Of a stretch of 51,426 nt of DNA, positions 1 to 8,250 are shown in pieces. Position numbers and translations under genes: made by a program. The notes under the pieces were generated by a model, which was not told where the DNA came from, did not search any database, and saw only the letters and a list, made by a program, of their open reading frames with translations. Location: assembly GCF_900155545.1 (NCBI RefSeq), contig NZ_LT732526.1:172066-223491 (forward strand). Reading direction: 5' to 3'. The DNA comes from Clostridium sp. Marseille-P2415 (GTDB taxonomy: Bacteria > Bacillota > Clostridia > Lachnospirales > Lachnospiraceae). Every line of letters begins with the position of its first letter. The first letter of the stretch is position 1.

Positions 1-173
1 TGCTGCATGCAGGTATGACGTACAACGATGACAAGGAGGAAATCAAAGGAGTCACAGGCAGTCGGACACTCTCATAGTACCAAAGAAGCCAGTAATGATG
101 GCGGAGGGAAGGGGAGTGCATAATAACACTCTTTCTGAGGGCACATTTACCGCACTCAGGGGCGGGAGGATAA

Positions 174-1472
174 ATGCAAACGAAATTAGAAAGAATAGCA
201 GACAAATCGGCTCATGAAAGCCGACCGGTATTTACATCACTGTATCACTTGCTGAATGAGGAACTATTGCTTCAATGCCATAAAGAATTAGACGGAAAGA
301 AAGCAACAGGAGTCGATGGAATAACAAAAGAGGAATACAGCCAAAACTTAAGAGAAAACATCAGAAATCTGGTGAAAAGACTTAGGAACAAGGCATATAA
401 GCCGAAACCGACCCTGCGGGTGTATATACCGAAAGCAAATGGAAAGAAGCGTCCACTGGGTATTGCAGTCTATGAAGATAAAATTGTGCAATTAGGACTA
501 AAGAAGATATTGGAAGCGGTATATGAACCAAAGTTTCAGGAGAACATGTACGGATTCCGGCCGAAACGCGACTGTCATATGGCAATCAAAGAAATGTGTA
601 TCAGTATCGTGCGAAAGCGTATCAACTATGTTGTAGATGCAGATATCAAAGGTTTCTTCGACCATATGAGTCACGAATGGACAATGAAGTTCGTTGAATA
701 CTACATCAAAGACCCGAACATACTCTGGCTGATAAAGAAGTATCTGAAAGCAGGAGTGCTGGAAGAAGGGAGGTATCAGACGAATGAATGGGGATCCGCC
801 CAAGGAAATATCATCAGTCCGATATTGGCAAATATCTACATGCACCATGTGCTGGTGTTGTGGTACAAAGCATACTTTGAGAAACGCGGAACGGGAATGA
901 GTTTTCTGGTAGTGTATGCAGATGATTACCTGGCAGGCTTTGAACATAAGGGGGAAGCCAAACGATACTACGAAGAGATGCAGATACGGCTGTGTAAATA
1001 TGGGTTGGAACTAGAGACGAGTAAAAGCAGACTTGTAGAATTCGGGAGATATGCGAAAGAAAGAAGAAAGCGAAAAGGGGAGGGAAAACCCGAGACCTTT
1101 GATTTCTTGGGATTTACATTCTATTGCGGAGAAAACCAGGAGGGAAAGTTCTGTGTGATACCGAAAACCAACGGGAAACGAATGCGGACAAAACTGAAGG
1201 AGATGAAGCAGTGGCTGAAGAACAATCGAACAAAGCCATTAAAAGAGATAATGCTGATCCTTAATCGTAAGCTGGTTGGACACTACAGATACTACGGTGT
1301 GACGTATAACATACCATCGCTGATGAAGTATCACTATTACACAACGCGCCTGTTATACCGCTGGATGAATCGAAGGAGTCAGAAGAAAAGCTACAATTGG
1401 GAGGAATTTAAGCAGATGCTGGATTATTATCCGCTGGCATATCCCAAGAGGTACTACAATCTCTATGCGTAG
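174..1472 (+). CDS. ltrA: Group II intron reverse transcriptase/maturase
   Basis: A 432-residue intron-encoded protein that helps splicing and copies intron RNA into DNA. The reverse transcriptase fingers and palm run from about residue 40 to 320, with the catalytic YADD at about residues 248-251 and the conserved QGNIISPILANIYMH block before it. The maturase/X domain covers about residues 340-420 and contains the LNRKLVGHYRYYG motif. The protein stops after this domain, so there is no HNH endonuclease domain; intron proteins of that sort usually insert at replication forks or hairpins. Start ATG at 174 follows a GGGAGGA ribosome site. It looks intact. The gene lies inside domain IV of the intron. 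Confidence 0.93.
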   Translation: MQTKLERIADKSAHESRPVFTSLYHLLNEELLLQCHKELDGKKATGVDGITKEEYSQNLRENIRNLVKRLRNKAYKPKPTLRVYIPKANGKKRPLGIAVYEDKIVQLGLKKILEAVYEPKFQENMYGFRPKRDCHMAIKEMCISIVRKRINYVVDADIKGFFDHMSHEWTMKFVEYYIKDPNILWLIKKYLKAGVLEEGRYQTNEWGSAQGNIISPILANIYMHHVLVLWYKAYFEKRGTGMSFLVVYADDYLAGFEHKGEAKRYYEEMQIRLCKYGLELETSKSRLVEFGRYAKERRKRKGEGKPETFDFLGFTFYCGENQEGKFCVIPKTNGKRMRTKLKEMKQWLKNNRTKPLKEIMLILNRKLVGHYRYYGVTYNIPSLMKYHYYTTRLLYRWMNRRSQKKSYNWEEFKQMLDYYPLAYPKRYYNLYA

Positions 1473-1498
1473 CGGGAATCTGTAAATGTTATTATGAA

Positions 1499-1531
1499 GA
1501 GCCGTATGCGGGAAAGCCGCACGTACGGTTC
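1499..1531 (+). ncRNA. Group II intron domain V hairpin
   Basis: This 33-base hairpin has complementary arms GAGCCGUAUGCGG and CCGCACGUACGGUUC closed by a GAAA-type loop, the standard layout of group II domain V, which carries the catalytic metal-binding triad. It lies 27 bases after the maturase stop, the usual place. Confidence 0.85.
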
Positions 1532-1572
1532 TGGAAAGGACTTCGCATTGTGAGGTGCGATTTTACTAAACA

Positions 1573-1754
1573 ATGACTGGACAGAGCGGAGGCCCGGTAC
1601 GGTCCGTATCGCCGGTACCTGTTATACCTCCGGCCTTAATGTGACTGCGTGGGAGAATCCGGATGGTTCGGTGATCCTGGTTGTATTAAACCGTTGGGCA
1701 GATGAATCCGTCTATATGGTTCAATCGAATCAGTTCCGGCATTGTGGAAGATGA
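1573..1754 (+). pseudogene. GH30-like glycosidase C-terminal exon fragment interrupted by the intron
   Basis: An open frame without a start runs from the intron's 3' end to a TGA at 1752. It encodes about 60 residues including RPGTVRIAGT, NVTAWENPDGSVILVVLNR and VYMVQ. This is the pattern of the C-terminal beta-sandwich of family GH30 glucosylceramidase-like hydrolases, where a PGAxRI stretch is followed by TAFxNPDGSxVLVVLN. The rest of the gene must lie before the intron, outside the window. The product could be restored only by splicing; whether the reading frame is kept across the junction cannot be judged here. Assignment to GH30 rests on this short stretch only. Confidence 0.6.
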
Positions 1755-1889
1755 TTTTTTATGAAATTCAGAAAGTTATCATAAAATTTAATCCGATTGC
1801 ATAGAAACCCGCACAGAACCATTTCTATTAGAATAAACTGAACTAAGAATAAAAATACATTGCAATTCAAGCAGTTTGCGGGAGTTTAT

Positions 1890-3629
1890 ATGGATAATAT
1901 CAGTTATAGCGATGAAGCAATGGCAAGTGCTGGATTACCTTATGATGATATAAACTGGTATAATATTGAAGGCCAGCCCTTTGGTCTTGCCTCCAGATTT
2001 AATGTTATTGTATTCAACGATGCAAATAACATTATAGATATTGAAGGGCCTGTGGCTATAGGCGGAAGTTTTTACAGCCCAAGGGGTTTGAGTGTTGGCT
2101 TTGCAAGAGATGGCGTTTCCAGAGAAGCCGGTTACTCACCGGATTTAGTACGCTTTTTAGTCGGCGGTAATGTATCTATGACCGGTCCTTTGGTTGTTAT
2201 CGGCCATGTGGTTGTCGGCGGTGGATTCCGTGCAGCCGGGGGAAGTACCTATTTAATCGGAAAAGATGGTATGACTATACAGGAACTGGAATTTTTATAT
2301 CAGGCTAATGGAGGCAGCCAATATTGGACACCAACGGATAAAGGTGATCACTTTGTGGTTCCCAGTTATGATGTACCAAGATATATACCTGCAAGCAGGA
2401 TAGGTGCTGACATACCAGGATTTTTTAACGATGCAAGGGAAAGCATCGGATACTATAAAAACTGTATTGAAGCTTTAACTCCAAACGGAAGCGTAGTGGA
2501 TAATAATTACGAATGGATTTTAAGGGGCAATGACCCTGTACAGAATGTATTCCTTATCGATGTAAGGCCAAATGGTTTGATCAACAAAGGAATACGTGCG
2601 GAAGTTCCACAGGGAAGTACCGTGATTGTAAGGCTGAGAACAGGCCCAAATGCCCATTTGCAATACGGTGTTTATGGGGAAAGAAGTAAGGCCAATGAGA
2701 CATTGTATGTGTTTGAGGATGCATCTAATATTTATATGGAAAAGTCCTCCGATATCTGGGGAAGCATACTGGCACCGCAGGCTATGTTCCATGCACATCC
2801 TACAGGCGGCCATGTAAGCGGCAATGCCGCCTTAGGAGCTTTTGCCGTAAATGCTGCCAGCGGCTTTGAATTTCATTATTATCCCTTTGTTGGAGGAGTG
2901 ATATGTCAAGCCATAGCACCGGCCCCTGTGGTTCCGGTTCCGGAAGTGCCTCAGATATTACCGGAAAGGGAGGAACAGCCTGTTGCAGTATGCCCGGAAT
3001 GCCCGACGTGCCCGATACCCCCACCTTGTCCTGCACCGGAACCCTGTCCGACGTGTCCGGTACCCCCACCTTGTCCTACGCCGGAACCCTGTCCGACGTG
3101 TCCGGTACCCCCACCTTGTCCTGCGCCGGAACCCTGCCCGGTCTGCCCTACACCGGAACCTTGTCCGACGTGTCCGGAATGCCCAAAACCAGAGCCATGT
3201 CCGGAATGCCCAAAACCCAAGCCGTGTCCGGAATGTCCGAAGCCCAAGCCCTGCCCACCCTGTCCGGCACCGGAAAAGGAATATATTCCTGTTCCAATAC
3301 CAATTCCTGCAGAGTGTCCGGAACCGGAACCCTGCCCTGTTTGCGAGGAATGCCTGATTAAACCCGGTATTATTATGGGCTGTATCTGGGGCTGCCGCTG
3401 CTGTAATGCCCATGAATGGGAGGTAAAATTATACAAGAGATACAATGACATCGATACTTTACTGTACTGTGTAAAGATTAAAAATTATGGCTGTTTTGAA
3501 TTTGAAGTTCCTTATGAAGGCTGTTATATCTTAAAAGTAATGTCGTCCGAAAACTGCTGCAAGACATTCTGGTGCAAACCAATCATTACTTTGAATAATA
3601 TTGGCGTAGCCAATTTTATGTTTGAATAA
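1890..3629 (+). CDS. Choice-of-anchor A domain protein with Pro/Cys repeat stalk
   Basis: A 579-residue protein. Residues about 20-335 match the choice-of-anchor A family: an early FNVIVFNDANNI block followed by EGPVAIGGSF, and a late GGHVSGNAALGAFAVNA block followed by FEFHYYPF. Then comes a low-complexity stalk (about residues 365-475) built of CPxCP and PEPCP units, and a Cys-rich C-terminal domain of about 85 residues (CIWGCRCCNAHEW to the end). No signal peptide or LPXTG motif is visible, unlike most family members. The frame is open from a TTG at 1860, but that codon has no ribosome site; ATG 1890 has GGGAG five bases upstream and is preferred. The many cysteines suggest disulfide or metal cross-linking, perhaps in a spore or cell-surface layer; that role is inferred. 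A terminator follows. Confidence 0.72.
   Translation: MDNISYSDEAMASAGLPYDDINWYNIEGQPFGLASRFNVIVFNDANNIIDIEGPVAIGGSFYSPRGLSVGFARDGVSREAGYSPDLVRFLVGGNVSMTGPLVVIGHVVVGGGFRAAGGSTYLIGKDGMTIQELEFLYQANGGSQYWTPTDKGDHFVVPSYDVPRYIPASRIGADIPGFFNDARESIGYYKNCIEALTPNGSVVDNNYEWILRGNDPVQNVFLIDVRPNGLINKGIRAEVPQGSTVIVRLRTGPNAHLQYGVYGERSKANETLYVFEDASNIYMEKSSDIWGSILAPQAMFHAHPTGGHVSGNAALGAFAVNAASGFEFHYYPFVGGVICQAIAPAPVVPVPEVPQILPEREEQPVAVCPECPTCPIPPPCPAPEPCPTCPVPPPCPTPEPCPTCPVPPPCPAPEPCPVCPTPEPCPTCPECPKPEPCPECPKPKPCPECPKPKPCPPCPAPEKEYIPVPIPIPAECPEPEPCPVCEECLIKPGIIMGCIWGCRCCNAHEWEVKLYKRYNDIDTLLYCVKIKNYGCFEFEVPYEGCYILKVMSSENCCKTFWCKPIITLNNIGVANFMFE
2990..3285 (+). repeat. 45-bp tandem repeats and derived CPxCP/PEPCP coding repeats
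   Basis: Three near-identical 45-bp units at about 3015-3160 (each encoding a CPTCPVPPPCP-APEP period) are followed by shorter 24-27-bp units encoding CPECPKPEP or CPECPKPKP. The strong C bias leaves every frame open on both strands, which explains the many spurious ORFs seen here. Confidence 0.9.
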
Positions 3630-3666
3630 TTTTATATCAATTTGCCATATATTAAATTTTATCAGG

Positions 3667-3708
3667 ACTGCTGCAAGCGGGTTATACCTTAATTGCAGCA
3701 GTTTTTAT
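3667..3708 (+). terminator. Rho-independent terminator after the surface protein
   Basis: ACTGCTGCAA and TTGCAGCAGT form a 10-bp perfect stem with a 16-base loop followed by TTTTTATTA. It lies 37 bases past the stop of the surface-protein gene. Confidence 0.88.
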
Positions 3709-3939
3709 TACATATAAAGAAAACAGTTTTCCGCTGAGTCCCCGCCAGACTTAAGCGGCCTCTTTTTTGACTGTTTAAGGCATAGAGGTGAGAGCTAAAA
3801 GATTTTATCCAATACTTATAAGAATACTCCGATCCTCTTAGGCAGGAGATGAATTGTGCGTAAGCCTAGCTCAGACTATTGTAAATAAATTCCTCTGGTG
3901 ATATAATCAGTAATAAATAATAGAAAGGCTTATAACACA
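3709..3939 (+). promoter_or_regulatory. Left end of IS200-type element with tnpA promoter
   Basis: This 231-base non-coding stretch precedes tnpA. A promoter is visible: TTGTAA at 3879-3884, a 17-base spacer and TATAAT at 3902-3907. The AGAAAGG at about 3922 would serve as ribosome site. Imperfect inverted pieces at about 3838-3870 (CTTAGGC against GCCTAG) could be the subterminal hairpin that IS200/IS605 ends carry, but the exact element end was not found. Confidence 0.5.
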
Positions 3940-4338
3940 ATGGAATTTGAAACAAATAATCATTCAGTATTCTTACTGCATTACCATTTGGTACTGGTTA
4001 TAAAATATCGCAGAAAAGTAATTGATGATGCTGTGTCGGAGCGAATAAAAGAAATATTTGAGTACATTGCTCCAAACTACAATATTACAGTAGAAGAATG
4101 GAATCACGGCGTTGACCATGTTCATATTCTGTTCAAAGCACATCCAAACACAGAACTTTCAAAGTTCATCAATGCTTACAAATCTGCAAGCAGCAGACTG
4201 ATAAAAAAAGAGTTTCCAGGTATTCGTAAGAAACTATGGAAAGAGTATTTTTGGAGCAGGTCATTTTGCCTGCTTACTGCCGGTGGTGTCACGAATGATA
4301 TAATAAACAAATACATGGAACATCAGGGAGAAAAATAA
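3940..4338 (+). CDS. tnpA: IS200/IS605 family transposase TnpA
   Basis: A 132-residue Y1 transposase that moves single-stranded DNA. The HUH metal-binding motif is H60-V-H62 in DHVHILF, and the nucleophile is Y125 in NKYMEHQ near the C-terminus. The N-terminal HYHLVLVIKYRRKV block and the LWKEYFWSRSF block are typical of the family. It appears full length. No tnpB or RNA-guided partner is present next to it. Its TAA stop shares its last base with the ATG of the following lipoprotein gene, and that gene's ribosome site lies in the last tnpA codons, which is unusual for an insertion sequence. Confidence 0.9.
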   Translation: MEFETNNHSVFLLHYHLVLVIKYRRKVIDDAVSERIKEIFEYIAPNYNITVEEWNHGVDHVHILFKAHPNTELSKFINAYKSASSRLIKKEFPGIRKKLWKEYFWSRSFCLLTAGGVTNDIINKYMEHQGEK

Positions 4339-5300
4339 TGAATAAAAAATTTCTGTTTACAATTATCACAGTTTCGCTCCTTATTACAGGCTGCGGGAAA
4401 ATTGATTCAACGAATCGTCTGCAACAAAATGAGAAGCCATCTTCAGCAGCTTCTGCAATGAATAGTGAAACCACAAAATCTTCAGAGAACAGTACGTCCT
4501 CAACGACAACAACAGGTAATGCAATTGACTATAAGCAATATCTTAAAAAGAATTGGATTAGAGATACGGATACCAATTTTCCTGATGATGGCGGTCTGTC
4601 CATTTTAATTTCAAGGATTGAGGATGGAAAAATTCAAGGAAATATCGTTGCAGTGGGCAATGGCCCGGCTTACAATATGGATAGCGCAGAATTTGAAGGA
4701 ACCGTTAATGATGATACTGCGCAGTGCCGGCTTGTGAATGATTCGAGGGGAAATGAGGGAACTGTTAAATTTTTGTTTAAACCCGATAGCGCTCTTGAGG
4801 CGACGATTATAATAACTGAAAAATCGGAAGATAGAGTGATGAGTCTTCCCGAGGGAACGTTTGAATTCACTCCGTATAATCTCAAAGATATAAAGGGCTT
4901 TGCCCTTATTGAAGATCAGACTTTTATGGTGGATTTAAATTCATGGGGGAATGTTAAATTCGTATCAGGGAAATTAACAGCAGGCAGCCATGTACCGGTA
5001 GTATTTTATTTAACCAATGAAGAGGGAGATATTCTCTATAATTTCAATGCAACTCTCCCTTATAGCGTAGATATTAAAGCTGTTTCATTTAAAGATGTAA
5101 ACAAGGATGGATTGAAGGATATAATCATGATTGCTGCAGATAATTATGACGGTTCTTCTGGAGAATCTATTGCTGCCGTTTACTTGCAAGAGACTGATGG
5201 ATCGTTCACAAATGATTATAAGCTGGACCAGGAAATCAATGATTCTGGAAATAATAAAGATATAAATACTGTAATGAGTTACCTTTCAAGCAGATTCTAG
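4338..5300 (+). CDS. Lipoprotein of unknown function with C-terminal VCBS/FG-GAP-like segment
   Basis: A 320-residue protein with a lipoprotein signal: MNKKF, a hydrophobic core and lipobox LITGC with Cys at residue 19, so it should be membrane-anchored on the outer face. A Ser/Thr-rich linker (about 25-60) follows. The mature part has no domain I can name with confidence; near the C-terminus FKDVNKDGLKDIIMI resembles the calcium-binding-type loop of VCBS/FG-GAP repeats, which often occur in surface proteins. The ATG overlaps the tnpA stop (TAATG), with GGGAG 10 bases upstream, so expression is probably coupled to tnpA transcription. No terminator was seen after it. Confidence 0.75.
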   Translation: MNKKFLFTIITVSLLITGCGKIDSTNRLQQNEKPSSAASAMNSETTKSSENSTSSTTTTGNAIDYKQYLKKNWIRDTDTNFPDDGGLSILISRIEDGKIQGNIVAVGNGPAYNMDSAEFEGTVNDDTAQCRLVNDSRGNEGTVKFLFKPDSALEATIIITEKSEDRVMSLPEGTFEFTPYNLKDIKGFALIEDQTFMVDLNSWGNVKFVSGKLTAGSHVPVVFYLTNEEGDILYNFNATLPYSVDIKAVSFKDVNKDGLKDIIMIAADNYDGSSGESIAAVYLQETDGSFTNDYKLDQEINDSGNNKDINTVMSYLSSRF

Positions 5301-5393
5301 TCATCTTCTTGTGCCTGGTTTTTACTTAAATCAACAAGCAGTATCACAATTAAATAAATATCAAAGATAAATAAAAGGATGAAAGGATTCATT

Positions 5394-5948
5394 ATGATTG
5401 ATGAGATATTACAATATAATAAAGCTTTTGTTGAAAATAAAGGTTATGAAAAATATATTACCAGCAAATATCCCAATAAAAAGGTTGCTATAGTCACCTG
5501 TATGGATACTAGATTAATTGAATTGTTACCGGCAGCACTGGGGCTGAAAAACGGTGATGTAAAGATTATAAAAAATGCAGGCGGAATTATTTCGCATCCA
5601 TTTGGAAGCGTAATGCGAAGTCTGCTAATCGGAATTTATGAATTAGATGTCCAGGAAATTCTGGTAATTGGCCATACCGATTGTGGCGCTATGCATACGG
5701 ATAGTAAAAAAATGATAGAAAAAATGAAAGCCCGTGGGATAACGCAGCAGAATATTGATATGATAAAGTACTATGGTATTGACTTTGATTCATGGCTGGC
5801 TGGTTTTATGGATCTGGATATTTCTATTAATAAAACGGTAGAGCTGATACGAAAACATCCTTTAATTCCAAAGGAGATAGTGGTATATGGATTAGTAATA
5901 GATTCTGTAACGGGCGAATTAAAAAAGGTCGATTCAACTTTTCAGTAG
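5394..5948 (+). CDS. Beta-class carbonic anhydrase
   Basis: A 184-residue zinc enzyme that interconverts CO2 and bicarbonate in the cytoplasm. Zinc ligands and the gating pair are visible: C36, D38 and R40 in the CMDTR motif, then H94 and C97 in GHTDCGAM. KNAGGIISHPFGSVMRSL is the conserved active-site region. Its length fits the short bacterial branch of the family. ATG 5394 is chosen over the upstream in-frame ATG at 5379 because AAAGGA lies 7 bases before it, whereas the upstream one has its ribosome site directly against the codon. A LysR gene follows after 37 bases in the same direction. Confidence 0.9.
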   Translation: MIDEILQYNKAFVENKGYEKYITSKYPNKKVAIVTCMDTRLIELLPAALGLKNGDVKIIKNAGGIISHPFGSVMRSLLIGIYELDVQEILVIGHTDCGAMHTDSKKMIEKMKARGITQQNIDMIKYYGIDFDSWLAGFMDLDISINKTVELIRKHPLIPKEIVVYGLVIDSVTGELKKVDSTFQ

Positions 5949-5985
5949 AGCTTGCCTGTGGTAACAGTAGATCGGAGGCCGTATT

Positions 5986-6885
5986 TTGAATATTGAAAAA
6001 ATCAAATACTTTATAGACCTTATTGAATGCAGGAATTTTACGGATACTGCACATAAAAACTTCGTATCTCAAACAACGATAAGTCAGCAGATTGCATCAT
6101 TAGAAAAGGAGTTTGACATACAGCTCATTGATCGAAAAAAAATTCCGGTTGAACCAACAGAAGCCGGTTGGATTTTTTATAATGATGCCGTGATTATATG
6201 GAAACAGTACCAGCTGATGAAGGAAAAGATGAAGAATTTCATCGCACACCATACCCTTGTTTTACGTATTGAATATGCTGGTGTCATGGATATTCGCAGT
6301 CTGCTGCCTTCCATAACTAAGTTTAAGGAAATGTATCCGAACATCAGTATAGAGCTTAATAAGGTTCTGCTGAAGGATATTTCTGATTATCTGCAGAAAG
6401 GTCTTTACGATATAGCCGTTACCTTTGATTCTGAATTTGCGGGAAAGGAAGCTATAATAACCGAAACACTGGAACAGGGAAGTTATTGTGCAGTAGTCAG
6501 TGACAAACATCCTCTGTATCACTGTGACAAAATACATGTGCATGAATTGTACCGATATCCTCTGATTATGCTCGATCCATCGGTCATAGGAACCTCTTAC
6601 AGCAAAATGTTACAACGCTCGGAAGAAGATGGTTATAAACCTAATATTGCCAGGACGGCAGATGATGTTGAGTCTGAGATTTTTTATATTTTGACAGAAG
6701 GGATGGTTGGATTTTTTCCTGAGCAGTACCAATTTGAAAACCACCTGGATAGGTTAAAGATTATTCCTATCGAGGATTCAAAACACCGCTATAAGATAGT
6801 AATTGCATCACTTAGAAATAATGGCAATCCGGCCGTAAAACTGTTTATGAAAACGCCGGGTATTGAAAAAGCCAATACCCCATAA
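5986..6885 (+). CDS. LysR family transcriptional regulator
   Basis: A 299-residue regulator. The N-terminal winged helix-turn-helix spans residues about 1-60 (NFTDTAHKNFVSQTTISQQI, LEKEFDIQLIDR), followed by the linker helix and an effector-binding domain. The start is TTG at 5986, supported by GGAGG seven bases upstream (5974-5978). It sits between a carbonic anhydrase and an oxidoreductase in the same direction. It may control either; the effector is unknown. A GGGTATTG/CAATACCC hairpin covers its last codons. Confidence 0.9.
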   Translation: MNIEKIKYFIDLIECRNFTDTAHKNFVSQTTISQQIASLEKEFDIQLIDRKKIPVEPTEAGWIFYNDAVIIWKQYQLMKEKMKNFIAHHTLVLRIEYAGVMDIRSLLPSITKFKEMYPNISIELNKVLLKDISDYLQKGLYDIAVTFDSEFAGKEAIITETLEQGSYCAVVSDKHPLYHCDKIHVHELYRYPLIMLDPSVIGTSYSKMLQRSEEDGYKPNIARTADDVESEIFYILTEGMVGFFPEQYQFENHLDRLKIIPIEDSKHRYKIVIASLRNNGNPAVKLFMKTPGIEKANTP

Positions 6886-6893
6886 TATTTTTG
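6858..6893 (+). terminator. Terminator overlapping the end of the lysR gene
   Basis: A perfect 8-bp stem GGGTATTG/CAATACCC with a 7-base loop overlaps the last codons of the regulator and is followed by CATAATATTTTTGTG. It would separate the lysR gene from the oxidoreductase gene. Confidence 0.6.
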
Positions 6894-6958
6894 TGTTGGA
6901 ATTAGTTAAAAAAATAACATATTATAAAATCATTAAATGAATGAAGAGGTGACTTTAT

Positions 6959-7897
6959 ATGGGAAAACTATTACTGACTGGTGTAGACGGCAATCTTGGC
7001 AAACTGGCAGCCGGTTATCTGCTTGAGCTGGCAGATAAAGACCAGGTTATTTTTTGCGGTTACAATCTGCAATCTTTAAAGGAGTACGCTGATAAAGGGA
7101 TTGAGACACATGTGACAAACTTTAACATGATCGATGGGCTTGAAGAAGCGTTCCGGGGTGCGGATAAACTTGCTTTGATCTCTATGCCATTCGTAGGGGA
7201 AAAACGCCGGGCGGCCCACAAAAATGTTGTTGACGCAGCAAAAAAAGCCGGAGTAAAACAAATTATTTACACGTCCCTGGTAAACGCTGCTGATGAAACC
7301 AATCCAAGTATTGAAAAAATCGACCATGCTTTCACAGAAAAATATATTGAAGAACAGGGACTCGATTATATTTTTCTGCGTAATTCACAGTATGCGGAAG
7401 CGATGATTACAAACTATTTTACCTTTGTAAAAATGGGAGGCGTCATGAAAAATTCTCAAGGCAACGGTAAAATGGCTTATATTTCCAGAAAGGACTGTGC
7501 AAAGGCTGCAGCACATGCCCTTGCCGCGGACCGTTACACAAAGAGTATATTAAATATCAATGGACCGGAGCTCATGACAATTACTGATTTTGTGAATATT
7601 GGTAACAAGGTGACGGGCAGCAACGTAAGATATGAAGAAGTTACCGACGAAGAGAACTATGCAATTTTTGATGCTATGGGCGTACCCAGGACAACGGATG
7701 GTGTTTTCCAAAAAGGATCTGAGGCGCCATTTTCTTCAGAGGGTATGGTAACATTCGCACAGGCAATTCGTTTGGGTAAAATGGCTGAATTCACAAAAGA
7801 CTTTGAAAAGCTTACCGGCGAAAAAGCAATCACCGTAAATTATATGTTCGAACATATTGGTGAATTTCAAATCGGAGAGCGCCATTCTCTCGATTAG
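6959..7897 (+). CDS. NmrA-like NAD(P)-binding oxidoreductase
   Basis: A 312-residue member of the atypical short-chain dehydrogenase group (NmrA/QorB-like). The nucleotide-binding GxxGxxG motif is GVDGNLG at residues 8-14 and DKLALISMPF is the following Rossmann strand. YTSLVNA and the ISRKDCAKAAA segment match the family. Such proteins act as NAD(P)H quinone reductases or as redox sensors; the substrate cannot be told here. It has a GAGGTGA ribosome site and lies 73 bases after the lysR gene, with a hairpin between. Confidence 0.85.
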   Translation: MGKLLLTGVDGNLGKLAAGYLLELADKDQVIFCGYNLQSLKEYADKGIETHVTNFNMIDGLEEAFRGADKLALISMPFVGEKRRAAHKNVVDAAKKAGVKQIIYTSLVNAADETNPSIEKIDHAFTEKYIEEQGLDYIFLRNSQYAEAMITNYFTFVKMGGVMKNSQGNGKMAYISRKDCAKAAAHALAADRYTKSILNINGPELMTITDFVNIGNKVTGSNVRYEEVTDEENYAIFDAMGVPRTTDGVFQKGSEAPFSSEGMVTFAQAIRLGKMAEFTKDFEKLTGEKAITVNYMFEHIGEFQIGERHSLD

Positions 7898-7944
7898 TTT
7901 GTGGAATCCTATGCTGTAATATGGGTAAATTCTGGAGGATAAGT

Positions 7945-8097
7945 TTGGAAAAAAATTATGAATATGTTTTATTGTCCTATGTTGAAGCTTTTGAAGGATG
8001 TGAGGCTGAAGTGGTTGCCATCGGGGACTGCAGAACCAAACAGGGGACTTTATATAATGCCGTTCATACAGGGCATGAAGCGGATTACCTTATTTAA
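7945..8097 (+). CDS. Small protein of 50 residues, unknown function
   Basis: A short gene starting at TTG 7945 with GGAGG six bases upstream (7934-7938) and ending at TAA 8095. The product begins MEKNYEYVLLSYVEAFEGCE and contains VVAIGDCRTKQGTLYNAVH. It has two cysteines and no membrane segment or signal. It lies 47 bases after the oxidoreductase gene and may share its transcript. I do not recognise the family. A 63-codon frame overlapping it lacks a ribosome site and is rejected. Confidence 0.5.
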   Translation: MEKNYEYVLLSYVEAFEGCEAEVVAIGDCRTKQGTLYNAVHTGHEADYLI

Positions 8098-8250
8098 GTT
8101 TAAATATATAACGAGCTTTCTTGACCAGAACTCTGTTACTGTGAGATAAAATAAATTTATCGAACCATAATAATATATAATTTCATTTTATTCATATTTT
8201 GTAATAAAATTAAGTAATTAAATGATTTTGGTTAAATAGGAGCAAAAACA

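Larger units (their letters stand above)
1..1570 (+). mobile_element. Group II intron, 3' portion (domain IV ORF to domains V and VI)
   Basis: A group II intron enters from the left edge; about 170 bases precede its maturase ORF, so the 5' end and most of domain I lie outside the window. Domain V is recognisable at 1499-1531 as a hairpin whose GAGCCGUAUGCGG arm pairs with CCGCACGUACGGUUC, the most conserved piece of these ribozymes. A domain VI-like stem (TCGCA/TGCGA) follows at 1543-1560. The exact 3' splice site is not certain; it falls at roughly 1565-1575. Downstream sequence is coding for a GH30-like C-terminus, so the intron interrupts a gene. Such introns splice autocatalytically and retrohome using their own maturase. 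Confidence 0.85.

Noticed and set aside
2990-3285. CRISPR-like array
   Set aside because: The repeats are contiguous, in frame and coding; there are no spacers or cas genes.
2800-3451. Overlapping long frames on both strands across the Pro/Cys repeats
   Set aside because: They arise from the C-rich tandem repeats of the real gene; they have no ribosome sites and only low-complexity products.
3709-3939. Possible TnpB guide RNA upstream of tnpA
   Set aside because: There is no tnpB or remnant nearby, and the position fits the left end and promoter of an IS200-type element.
7958-8149. A 63-codon frame after the NmrA-like gene
   Set aside because: It has no ribosome site and overlaps the 50-residue frame at 7945, which has GGAGG at the right distance.
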